Part shown: piece by piece, positions 42,516-50,602 of the stretch
Position numbering within the stretch: the first letter of the stretch is position 1
Layout: the number at the start of each line of letters is the position of its first letter
Assembly: GCF_018397995.1 (NCBI RefSeq)
Contig: NZ_BBQH01000081.1
Coordinates: 1 to 58,519, forward strand
DNA: 58,519 nucleotides
Direction of reading: 5' to 3'
Origin: Rhizomonospora bruguierae
Lineage (GTDB): Bacteria > Actinomycetota > Actinomycetes > Mycobacteriales > Micromonosporaceae
Position numbers and translations under genes: made by a program
Notes under the pieces: model-generated
Told to the model about the DNA's origin: nothing
What the model saw: the letters and a program-made list of their open reading frames with translations, nothing else
The model's database searches: none

Positions 42516-43634
42516 CTACTTGCGCGCGCCGGCCTGGGTCAGCGTCTGCTTCAGCGCGTCGTACGCCGGCTTCGGCTGGAAGTTTCCGTCCAGCAGGTTC
42601 GCCTCGCCCTGCCCGGCGAAGACGCCGGGCACCCACGAGTACTTGTCGGTGTAGCCCCACACCGTGTACGAGATGCAGCCGCGCGCCAGCAGGCAGGCGG
42701 TGAGCAGCGAGTTGTACGCGTACGCCTGGGAGGTCGACTCGGTGGCGTCCACCGGCAGCGTGATCCGCACGTCCACCTCGGTCAGCGCGGTCTTCAGGCC
42801 GAGCTGGCCGAACCGGTTGAGGTTGGCCTGCACGTCGGCCGGGAACGAGTACCGCACGTCGAGGTGGCCCTGGATCCCGAAGCCCCGCACCGGCACGCCC
42901 TGCTTCAGCAGGTCCTTGATCAGGTTGTAGTACGCGGTGCTCTTGTCGTTGATGCCCTCGACGTTGTAGTCGTTCAGGAACAGGATCGCCTTCGGGTCCG
43001 CCTGGTGGGCCCAGCGGAACGCGTCCGCGATGTAGCCGGGGCCGAGCTTCTGCAGCCAGAACGTGCTGCGCAGCTGGCCGCTGTCGTCGATCACCTCGTT
43101 GGCCACGTCCCAGGCCCAGATCCGGCCCTTGAAGTGCCGCATCTGGGTGGCGATGTGCTCCTTCAGGATCGCCCGCAGTTCCGCTGTGGAGAAGTTGCCG
43201 TCGGTCAGCCAGGACGGGTTCTGGTTGTGCCAGATGAGCGTGTGGCCGCGGACGAGCTGGTCGTGCGCCCGCGCGTAGTCCACGAGCGCGTCCGCCTGCT
43301 CCCACGTGTAGACGCCGCGCTGCGGCTCGACCGACTCCCACTTCATCGCGTTCTCCGGGGTGACCGTGTTGAACTCCTGGCCGACCAGCCGCTCGTACAG
43401 CGCGTCGTTCTTGAGGGCGTTGACGTCGACCGCGGTGCCGATGCGAACGCCCGTGGCGGCGGCCACGGTGCGCAGCGGCCGGTCGGCCGGGGCGGGAGGT
43501 TTCGCGCTGGCGGCGGGGGTGGCCGCCGCCGGCGCGGACCCGTGGGGATCGGCATCCGCGGTCGCCGAGCAGCCGAGGGTGGCCAGGAGGATGGCGGCCA
43601 GCGCACCGGCGGGGGCGAGGCGGCGCACGTTCAT
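42516..43634 (-). CDS. Endo-1,4-beta-xylanase lipoprotein, GH10
   Basis: A 372-residue exported GH10 xylanase. Signal peptide with lipobox LLATLGC, so it is likely anchored to the membrane rather than free; a Pro/Ala linker follows. Catalytic residues are in place: acid/base Glu180 in WDVANEVIDD and nucleophile Glu286 in TALTEVDVRI. Other GH10 boxes: NTVTPENAMKWES, RGHTLIWHNQNPSW and FLNDYNVEG. No carbohydrate-binding module. It would cut xylan to short oligosaccharides that the GH3 enzyme of the same locus could finish. ATG behind AAGGGAA. The divergent LacI-type gene and the operator at 43733 probably control it. Confidence 0.93.
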   Translation of the reverse strand: MNVRRLAPAGALAAILLATLGCSATADADPHGSAPAAATPAASAKPPAPADRPLRTVAAATGVRIGTAVDVNALKNDALYERLVGQEFNTVTPENAMKWESVEPQRGVYTWEQADALVDYARAHDQLVRGHTLIWHNQNPSWLTDGNFSTAELRAILKEHIATQMRHFKGRIWAWDVANEVIDDSGQLRSTFWLQKLGPGYIADAFRWAHQADPKAILFLNDYNVEGINDKSTAYYNLIKDLLKQGVPVRGFGIQGHLDVRYSFPADVQANLNRFGQLGLKTALTEVDVRITLPVDATESTSQAYAYNSLLTACLLARGCISYTVWGYTDKYSWVPGVFAGQGEANLLDGNFQPKPAYDALKQTLTQAGARK

Positions 43635-43732
43635 GGGCGTTCCCTTCGCGCGCTGCGGATACCGGAGGAGGACGCGACCGGCGGCGGTTCGCCGCGCCGG
43701 AGGCGCCCAGCCAGCGGCTGGACCCGGACAAG

Positions 43733-43755
43733 TTTCCGGAACACTTCCGTAACTT
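43733..43755. promoter_or_regulatory. Putative LacI-family operator, copy 1
   Basis: TTTCCGG, four bases, CTTCCG, one base, AA, one base, TT lies between the divergent xylanase and lacI-type starts. A wider dyad of ACAAGTT/AACTTGT (43728-43757) encloses it. It shares 18 of 23 bases with the copy at 44918. A palindrome GTTCCGGAAC (43849-43858) lies nearer the lacI-type start. Confidence 0.55.
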
Positions 43756-43900
43756 GTTGGGAACGCTAGGGCCGACCCGGGATGCCGTCAACCCCCATCG
43801 GTGGGGCAAGATAGGCGCAGGACGACGGGGGTCTGCCGGCGCCGGAGCGTTCCGGAACTTCCGGCCACCCGCCGGCGCGAGGATTGAAGGAGACGGTTAC

Positions 43901-44917
43901 GTGGCCGAGGATGAGGGACGCAGGGTCACCATCACCGCGATAGCGCGCGAGGCCGGCGTCTCCGTGCCGACCGTGTCGCGGGTCCTCAACGGCCGCTCAG
44001 ACGTGGCGCCGTCGACCCGCGAGCGGGTCGAGGAACTGCTGCGCACGCACGGGTACCGGCGCCGCGCCACCCGCTCCCGGGTCAGCTCCAGCCTGATCGA
44101 CCTGGTCTTCAACGACCTGGACAGCCCGTGGGCCGTCGAGATCATCCGCGGCGTGGAGGAGATGGCGCACTCGGCCGGCGTGGGCACCGTGGTCTCCGCG
44201 ATCCACCGGCGCAGCACGTCCGCCCGGCAGTGGCTGCAGAACCTGCGCGCCCGGGCCACCGACGGGGTCATCTACGTCAACTCCGACCTGACCCCGCCGC
44301 TGCACGCCGAACTGCGCCGGCTGAACATCCCGATGGTCATGGTGGACCCGGCCGGGGTGCCGGCCATCGACGTGCCCACGATCGGCGCCACCAACTGGGC
44401 CGGCGGGCTGGCCGCCACCGAGCACCTGCTCTCCCTCGGCCACCGCCGGATCGGCTTCATCTCCGGGCCGAAGCGCCTGCTGTGCAGCCGGGCCCGGCTC
44501 GACGGGTACCGGGCCGGCCTGGAGGCCGTCGGCATCGAGGTGGTGGACGAACTGCTCCAGCCCGGGGACTTCTACCACGAGTCCGGCTACGCGGGCGCCA
44601 CCGCGCTGCTGGCCCTGAAGAACCCGCCCACCGCGATCTTCGCGGCCAGCGACCAGATGGCCTTCGGCGTGTACGAGGGCCTGCGCCGACAGGGCCTGCG
44701 GGTGCCGGACGACATCAGCGTCATCGGCTTCGACGACCTGCCGGAGGCGCGCTGGGCGTCCCCGCCGCTGACCACGATCCGCCAGCCGCTGGCCGAGATG
44801 GGCCTGCTGGCGGCCCGCACGGTGCTCCGCCTGGCCCAGGGCGAGGAGATCGAGACCCCGCGGGTCGAACTGGCGACCGAGTTGGTGGTGCGGCACAGCA
44901 CCGCACCGCTAGGTTGA
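43901..44917 (+). CDS. LacI-family regulator of the xylan locus
   Basis: A 338-residue LacI/GalR repressor. HTH: VTITAIAREAGVSVPTVSRVL and NGRSDVAPSTRERVEELL; hinge to a periplasmic-binding-like sugar domain with NDLDSPWAVEIIRGVEE, GHRRIGFISGP and TAIFAASDQMAFGVYEGLR. It probably represses the xylanase and perhaps the GH3 gene until a xylo-oligosaccharide binds. GTG at 43901 follows GAAGGAG by eight bases; a further upstream start would add an unrelated tail. Confidence 0.92.
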   Translation: MAEDEGRRVTITAIAREAGVSVPTVSRVLNGRSDVAPSTRERVEELLRTHGYRRRATRSRVSSSLIDLVFNDLDSPWAVEIIRGVEEMAHSAGVGTVVSAIHRRSTSARQWLQNLRARATDGVIYVNSDLTPPLHAELRRLNIPMVMVDPAGVPAIDVPTIGATNWAGGLAATEHLLSLGHRRIGFISGPKRLLCSRARLDGYRAGLEAVGIEVVDELLQPGDFYHESGYAGATALLALKNPPTAIFAASDQMAFGVYEGLRRQGLRVPDDISVIGFDDLPEARWASPPLTTIRQPLAEMGLLAARTVLRLAQGEEIETPRVELATELVVRHSTAPLG

Positions 44918-44940
44918 TTTCCGGGAGCCTTCCGGAAGTT
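44918..44940. promoter_or_regulatory. Putative LacI-family operator, copy 2
   Basis: Starts on the base after the lacI-type stop codon: TTTCCGG, four bases, CTTCCGGAAG, TT. It matches copy 1 in 18 of 23 positions and includes the perfect palindrome CTTCCGGAAG. Two sites about 1.2 kb apart could support DNA looping across the gene. Confidence 0.5.
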
Positions 44941-45011
44941 TGTGGACGCGCCGCCCACCCCGCCAACGCGGACGCGTACGGGCCGGGTATGGCCGCCGCC
45001 GTGCCGGGTGG

Positions 45012-45563
45012 TCAGCCCCGGCTACCGCTCCGGATGCCGGCCAGACGCTCCACGGTGGACCGTGTGTCGGCCAGCGTGACGGGCGGCGGCTCGCCGGCCA
45101 GCAGGGCGGCGTGGACGGCGGTGAGCTGAGCGGCGAGGCCGGTACGCGGGTCGTCGGCCGGGGCGAACCGCTCCGGGAAGGCACCCGCGAACACCCCACC
45201 CGCCCCGCGGCCCGGCCCGGTCGCCGCCGCGATGGCGTCCAGGTCGGCGAGGCTGAGGGCGGTCGGGTGGTGGCTGAGGACCGCCCGGCCCCGCGCGATG
45301 CAGGCGACGGCCTGCTCCCGGTGCAGGGCGGGCGGTGAGCACAGCGCGACCAGGTCGGAGCACTCCGCCTCGAGCAGGGTGGGCAGGTCGTAGTACAGGT
45401 TGGGGACCGCCCAGCGCTCGCCGAAGGCGCGCAGCCGGGACGGCACGGGGTCGACCGCCGCGACGATGCGCAGCACCCCCCGGGTGGCGGCGACGCCCCG
45501 GGCGTGTGCTGCCGCGGTCCCGCCGGCGCCGACGACGGCGACCTCCAGGACCAGGGTGGTCAT
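45012..45563 (-). CDS. Gfo/Idh/MocA oxidoreductase, internally deleted
   Basis: A 183-residue protein. The N-terminal Rossmann fold is intact: VAVVGAGGTAAAHARGV, VVDPxPSRL-like AAVDPVPSRL, and DLVALCSPPALHREQAVACI. After LADLDAIAAATG the central substrate domain is missing: the sequence jumps to a typical C-terminal end, LTAVHAALLAGEPPPVTLAD. Family members are about 330-380 residues, so roughly half is lost, in frame. It cannot be a normal dehydrogenase; it may be a relic. ATG overlaps the GH3 stop (ATGA), so it is still translated with that gene. Confidence 0.7.
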   Translation of the reverse strand: MTTLVLEVAVVGAGGTAAAHARGVAATRGVLRIVAAVDPVPSRLRAFGERWAVPNLYYDLPTLLEAECSDLVALCSPPALHREQAVACIARGRAVLSHHPTALSLADLDAIAAATGPGRGAGGVFAGAFPERFAPADDPRTGLAAQLTAVHAALLAGEPPPVTLADTRSTVERLAGIRSGSRG

Positions 45564-47962
45564 CGCAGGGACACCCCCGCGGTGAACGTCCGGCGGTGGT
45601 CGACGCGGCGCTCGGCGCCGGTCAACCGGACCGGCAGGGCGTGCCGCACGTCGGCGCTGGACCCGGCGAGACGCAGTTCGATGTCGCCGGGCTCCACGAC
45701 CCGGTGGCCGGCCACGCCGATGAACGAGGTGAGATCGGCGTGCACGGCGAACTCCACCCGGCGGGACTCGCCGGGCTCCAACGCCAGCCGGGAGTACCCG
45801 ATGAGCCGGGTCACCGGCCGGGTCACCTGCGCGACCGGGTCGTGCAGGTACACCTGGACCACCTCGGCCCCGGCCCGGTCGCCGGCGTTGCGCACGGTCA
45901 CGCCCACGGTCACGGTGCCGTCGGTGGGGATCTCGGTGGCGTCGGCGCTCGCGCCCGCCCACTCGAAGGTGGTGTACGACAGGCCGTGGCCGAACGGGTA
46001 GAGCGCGGACGGGTCGAGGTTGCTGACCTCGGTCCGCTGCCCGAGTGCCGGCGCGAGGTAGGTGGCCGGCTGGCCACCGCTCTGCCGGGGGATGCCGACG
46101 GGCAGCCGGCCGGACGGGCAGACCCGGCCGGTGAGCACGCCAGCGACCGCGGGGCCGCCCTCCTCGCCGGGGAAGAACGCCTGCACGAGGCCGGCGAGCC
46201 GGTCGGCGTAGGCGCCCAGCGCGTAGGTGCGGCCGGAGAACAGGACGGCGACGACGGGCGTGCCGGTTTCCAGCAGCGCCTCCAGGAGCTGGCCCTGCAA
46301 GCCCGGCAGGGCGAGGTCGGGGGCGTCGCAGCCCTCGCCGGAGGTGCCGCCGCCGAACAGGCCGGCCCGGTCACCGAGCACGGCCACGCAGACATCCGCC
46401 GCCCGGGCGGCGGCGACCGCCTCGGCGATGCCCGCGCTGTCCGGACCGTCCACGGTGCAGCCCGGGGCGGTGGTGAGGGTGGCGCCGGTCGCCTCCCGGC
46501 GCAGCGCCTGGAGCAGGGACGGGATCTCCAGCCCGAGCGGCAGCCCGGGGTGGCTGCTGGCCTGGTGCCGGGGGAACGAGTAGCAGCCGAGCATCGCGTC
46601 GGCGTCGTCGGCGAGCGGGCCGACCACCGCGACCCGGGCGTCCGGGCGCAGCGGCAGGGTGCCGTCGTTGACGACCAGCACCACCGACTCCTCCGCCACC
46701 TGGCGGGCCAGCGCGCGGGCCGCCGGCGGGTCCAGGTCGATCGGCTCGTCGCCGGCCGGCGGCTCGGGCGAGAAGCCCGGGTCGAGCAGGCCCAGCTCGC
46801 ACTTCTGCAGCAGGACCCGGCGGGCGGCCCGGTCGACGAGCGACTCGGGCACGTCGCCGGCTCGGATGGCGGCGAGCAGCGGCGCGCCGAAGCAGTACAT
46901 GGAGGGCAGTTCCACGTCGATGCCGGCGGCCAGCGCCAGCCGGGCGGCGGCGCCCCGGTCGGCGGCCACGTGGTGGTTGCGCTCCAGGAACGCGATCGCG
47001 AAGTAGTCCGAGACGACGGTGCCGGTGAAGCCCCAGGTGTCCCGCAGGATGCCGGTGAACAGCTCCGGGTCGGCGGCCGGGGGCAGCCCGTCGATCTCCG
47101 CGTAGGAGTTCATGACCGAACCGGCGCCCGCGGCGATCGCCATCTCGAACGGTGGGAGCAGCACGTCGTGCAGTTCCCGGCGGCCGATCCCGGTCGGGGC
47201 GTGGTTGCGGCCGGCGCGGGAGGCCGAGTACCCGATGAAGTGCTTGAGGGTGGCGATGATGCCGGTGGACTGGAGGCCGCGCACGTAGGCGGTGCCGACC
47301 GTGCCGACCAGGTAGGGGTCCTCGCCGATGGTCTCCTCGATGCGGCCCCAGCGCAGGTCGCGGGCGACGTCGAGGACGGGGGCCAGGCCCTGGTGCACGC
47401 CGACCGAGCGCATCGCGCCGCCGATCTGGGCGGCCATCCGCTCGATCAGCTCCGGGTCGAAGCTGGCGCCCCAGGCGAGCGGGACCGGGTAGATGGTGGC
47501 CTGCCAGGTGGTGAAGCCGGCCAGGCACTCCTCGTGGGCGAGCGCCGGGATGCCGAACCGGCCCGCCGCGATGACTTCCCGCTGGAGCCGGGCCAGGCCG
47601 CGGGCGCCCTCCCCCGGAGGCACCGGCGCGGTGCCGAACGGGCGGGTGAGCTGGCCCAGGCCGGCCGGGATGACCTCGGCCCAGTCCACGTCCTCCATCA
47701 GCTCGTCCTGCTGGGGCGCGACCTCGCCCTCGCCGTCCGCGCCGCCGACCCAGACCGAGTACAGCTGGGCGACCTTCTCCTCCACGGTCATGCGGGACAG
47801 CAGGTCCTCGACCCGCTCGGCGGCCGGCCGGCCGCGGTCCCGCCAGGGGGCGTGTCCGTCCGCCTCCGGGCCACCGGGCGCGGTCAGCACGGTGGGCCGG
47901 TCTGGGCCGGGCAAGGGTGGCACCGCTCCCGAACCGTCACGGATGTGGGCGTCGCCGCTCAC
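45560..47962 (-). CDS. Glycoside hydrolase family 3, beta-xylosidase or beta-glucosidase
   Basis: An 800-residue GH3 enzyme without a signal peptide. The (beta/alpha)8 domain has LRWGRIEETIGEDPYLVG, LKHFIGYSASRAGRNHAPT and the nucleophile Asp in TVVSDYFAI (coded near 47000). The alpha/beta sandwich and the C-terminal FnIII-like domain (VTVRNAGDRAGAEVVQVYLH) are present. The intracellular position beside a xylanase and a LacI regulator suggests it trims imported xylo-oligosaccharides. GTG at 47962 is chosen since AGGAGG lies 6 bases upstream; a TTG at 47986 is less likely. A TTTCCGGA site at 48061 may be a further operator. Confidence 0.9.
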   Translation of the reverse strand: MSGDAHIRDGSGAVPPLPGPDRPTVLTAPGGPEADGHAPWRDRGRPAAERVEDLLSRMTVEEKVAQLYSVWVGGADGEGEVAPQQDELMEDVDWAEVIPAGLGQLTRPFGTAPVPPGEGARGLARLQREVIAAGRFGIPALAHEECLAGFTTWQATIYPVPLAWGASFDPELIERMAAQIGGAMRSVGVHQGLAPVLDVARDLRWGRIEETIGEDPYLVGTVGTAYVRGLQSTGIIATLKHFIGYSASRAGRNHAPTGIGRRELHDVLLPPFEMAIAAGAGSVMNSYAEIDGLPPAADPELFTGILRDTWGFTGTVVSDYFAIAFLERNHHVAADRGAAARLALAAGIDVELPSMYCFGAPLLAAIRAGDVPESLVDRAARRVLLQKCELGLLDPGFSPEPPAGDEPIDLDPPAARALARQVAEESVVLVVNDGTLPLRPDARVAVVGPLADDADAMLGCYSFPRHQASSHPGLPLGLEIPSLLQALRREATGATLTTAPGCTVDGPDSAGIAEAVAAARAADVCVAVLGDRAGLFGGGTSGEGCDAPDLALPGLQGQLLEALLETGTPVVAVLFSGRTYALGAYADRLAGLVQAFFPGEEGGPAVAGVLTGRVCPSGRLPVGIPRQSGGQPATYLAPALGQRTEVSNLDPSALYPFGHGLSYTTFEWAGASADATEIPTDGTVTVGVTVRNAGDRAGAEVVQVYLHDPVAQVTRPVTRLIGYSRLALEPGESRRVEFAVHADLTSFIGVAGHRVVEPGDIELRLAGSSADVRHALPVRLTGAERRVDHRRTFTAGVSLR

Positions 47963-48565
47963 GTGCAGCCTCCTGTCCTGGGGCAAGCTCTGCCGGGCGC
48001 GAGCGTGGCCGCGGTGCGCGACCGGCGCTTGAACTCGGTGTAGGACCTGTTTTCGACGACTTTCCGGAGGGTTTTCGGGGCCGCCGGTCGCGCCAAGGTC
48101 ACACCAAAGTAACGCCTGGACCTGATAAGCGGTAGGTCTTGGATCGGGTCAAAACGCGACCGTAGCGTCACCGGGCCGGAAAGAAGTACCGGCAGATTAC
48201 CGGAACATACAATGGTCGATGCAGTCACCGGCCGGACAGCCGGGTGCCGGCGCACCCGGATCGCATCGTATTGATGTCAGACGATCCCGGGGAACCCGTG
48301 CGGCCGCGCCGCCACCGCGCCGGTCAGTCCCGATTTGCCCTGACTGGTCGCCCCCGATGGGGGGTGACGCAGTGCGCCGCCCAGGCGTCTAGCACACCGG
48401 CCAGCCGAACCGGCCGGGATGGCCGGACGAGGGCCCGTCACGGGGGATGACCAGGCATCGAAGGGTGCTCGGTCGAGGGCTGGACGAGGCGCCCGGGGAC
48501 GGTCGAGACTGATGTGTCACTGGTTGTCCCGGGCGGCGGCGGACTCTTGATCGGTGGAGCGTGGA
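47963..48565. other. Intergenic region between the GH3 and Hsp70-like genes
   Basis: 600 bases that serve as divergent leaders. I see TTTCCGGA at 48061, a repeated TACCGG pair (48197-48211 region) and CGAAAAC copies on the minus strand, all possible sugar-regulator sites, and no gene. A CAGTC/GACTG inverted repeat lies near 48330. Confidence 0.4.
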
Positions 48566-50602
48566 ATGGCAGAGCCGGTCCTGGCGGTCGACCTCGGCAC
48601 GGCCCGCACGGCCGTGGCCCTGGTGGCCGGCGGGCGGGCCACCGTCCTGCGCGAGCCGGGCGGCGGCGGCTTCACCCGCTCCGCCGCCGTCTGCCTGACG
48701 CCCGTCGGTCTCGTCTCCGGCGCCGAGGCGGAGCGGCAACGCCGGGGGCAGCCGGGCGGCTACGCCGCCAACCCGCGGCGGGCCCTGGACACCGGGGCAC
48801 CACTGCGGCTGACCGCGGCCCGCGGCGAGGCGGCCGTGAGCGGCGTGGCGGCGCTGGCCGCGGCGCTCGAACCGCTCCGGGCGGAGGCCGAGCAGGCCGC
48901 CGGCGAGCCGGTCCACCGGCTCACGCTCACCGTGCCGGCCACCTACGAGCCGGGGGACCCCCGCCGCGAGGCGCTGGTCGCGGCGGGCGAGGCGGCCGGG
49001 CTGCCCGACGTCGAGTTGATCGACTCCTCGTTCGCCGCCGCCCTGGACACCGACCTGGTCGACCCCGGCCGGGACGCCCTGGTGCTGGTCTGCGACCTCG
49101 GCGTCACCTGGTCCACGACGCTGCTCGGGCTGGCCGGCGGCGGCGCGCGGATCCTGGGGCGGCGCTCCTCTCCGGACGGCCGGGACCTGGCGGAGGTGCT
49201 TCTCGACCGGCTGCACACGCACGCCCGGTCGTGGCTGGAGCCGCAGGTCGCCGCCGGAGGGGAGGACGCCCGGCGGGCCCAGCAGGACGCGCGGGCCGTG
49301 GTCGACACGCTGATCGCGGCCGTGGCCGACGAGCCGGCGGCCGAGGGGTCGCCGAGCCCGGCCGTCCCGCCCTACCGGCTCACCCGGGAGGACTTCGACG
49401 CGGTGATCGAGCCCGCGCTGCGCGGCCTGCTGGAGGACTGCCGGTCGGTGGTGGCCGGGGCGGGCGCGATCCTCGGGGACGTGACGGCGCTGGTGCTCGC
49501 CGGCGGCTGGTCCCGGGCGCCGCTGGTCGAGCCGATGCTGGCCAACGGGTTGGGCCGGCCGATGCGCCGGGCGAACCCGGTGCGCGGCGCGGCCCGCTGG
49601 GCACTGGACCAGCCGGCCCGGCGGGTGGCCGCCGAGCAGCCCGGCTGGCGGGTGGCGCCGCTGACCTGGTCGATACCGGGCGGCGGGGGCCGGCTGCTGC
49701 GCTGGCTGGTCGAGGAGAACCACCCGCACGAGGCGGGCACGCCGCTCGCGCTGGTACGCACCGGCGACGACCGGGTGGTGGAGGTGACCGCCGCCGAGCC
49801 GGGGCGGGTCCTCGCCCACCGGATTCCGGCCGGCGGGCTGGTCGGCCCGACCCTGGCGGTCGCCGCCGCGCGCGACCCGGCCGCCCTCCTGGCCGACCCG
49901 CCACCCCAGGTGTCCGAGGTCGGGACCGACGGTGAGTGGCTGCTCACCCCGCAGCGGCGCGTCCTGCTCGAGTGCGTCGACGGGGGTCGTGTGGTGACCG
50001 CCCGGGCGGTGCCGGACGGTGCCCCGCTCGGCGAGGTACGCCCGGCGCTGGTCGGGCCGCCCCTCGGCGGCCGGCTGTTCGTCGACCCGGAGGGCCGGCC
50101 CGCGCTGCTCGCCTGGGAGCCGACCGGCGCGCTGCACCTGTACGACCTGGGCTCCGCCCGGCTCACCAACACCTTCGGCGAGCCGGAGCCGCCCGGCACG
50201 GTGCTGGTCAACGAGCAACTGTGGCGGGTGGCGGTGGCGAGCGTGGGGCGCGGCGTCGGCCGGTACCGGCGCGGCACCGTGACCATCTGGGACCTGGCCA
50301 GCGGCGCCCCGGTGGACCGGCTGTCCGACGAGTCCTGGATGCACAGGCACCCGGGGTACGCGCAGCGCAGCACCCGAGACGCCTTCACGGCCACCGCGGT
50401 CGCCCCGGACGGGCTGCGGGCGACGACGCGGCCGGCGGCCGGCGGAGTGGCGGTGACGCTGACCGAACGCGACACGGAGGTGTTCCGCACCGAACAGGCC
50501 GACGCGACCGGCGCCTCGGTGGCGTTCACCGAGGACGGCCGGCACCTGCTGGCCCGCTGGACCGCGCCGGGGCACAGCCGCGTCACGGTGTGGGTGGTCT
50601 GA
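48566..50602 (+). CDS. Divergent Hsp70-type ATPase with lipoyl-like and propeller-like C-terminal parts
   Basis: A 678-residue protein. Residues 1-355 are an actin/Hsp70 ATPase fold: phosphate-1 VLAVDLGTARTAVALV, LTLTVPATYEPGDPRREAL, phosphate-2 VLVCDLGVTWSTTLLG (the usual GGG is changed), and adenosine loop ALVLAGGWSRAPLVEPML. Residues about 375-435 look like a biotinyl/lipoyl hammerhead: GTPLALVRTGDDRVVEVTAA, GRVLAHRIPAGGLVGPTLAV, without the expected attachment Lys. The last 220 residues carry WD-like strands (GTVTIWDLASGAPV). No Hsp70 substrate-binding domain exists. The next gene encodes a shorter paralogue. ATG at 48566 behind GTGGAG; a GTG at 48554 would add four residues. Confidence 0.8.
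   Translation: MAEPVLAVDLGTARTAVALVAGGRATVLREPGGGGFTRSAAVCLTPVGLVSGAEAERQRRGQPGGYAANPRRALDTGAPLRLTAARGEAAVSGVAALAAALEPLRAEAEQAAGEPVHRLTLTVPATYEPGDPRREALVAAGEAAGLPDVELIDSSFAAALDTDLVDPGRDALVLVCDLGVTWSTTLLGLAGGGARILGRRSSPDGRDLAEVLLDRLHTHARSWLEPQVAAGGEDARRAQQDARAVVDTLIAAVADEPAAEGSPSPAVPPYRLTREDFDAVIEPALRGLLEDCRSVVAGAGAILGDVTALVLAGGWSRAPLVEPMLANGLGRPMRRANPVRGAARWALDQPARRVAAEQPGWRVAPLTWSIPGGGGRLLRWLVEENHPHEAGTPLALVRTGDDRVVEVTAAEPGRVLAHRIPAGGLVGPTLAVAAARDPAALLADPPPQVSEVGTDGEWLLTPQRRVLLECVDGGRVVTARAVPDGAPLGEVRPALVGPPLGGRLFVDPEGRPALLAWEPTGALHLYDLGSARLTNTFGEPEPPGTVLVNEQLWRVAVASVGRGVGRYRRGTVTIWDLASGAPVDRLSDESWMHRHPGYAQRSTRDAFTATAVAPDGLRATTRPAAGGVAVTLTERDTEVFRTEQADATGASVAFTEDGRHLLARWTAPGHSRVTVWVV

Noticed and set aside
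45335-48043. A 902-codon open frame on the plus strand
   Set aside because: It is antisense to the GH3 and oxidoreductase genes, which have clear motifs and domain order. The translation is Arg/Gly/His-rich without any domain, as expected for a GC-rich shadow.
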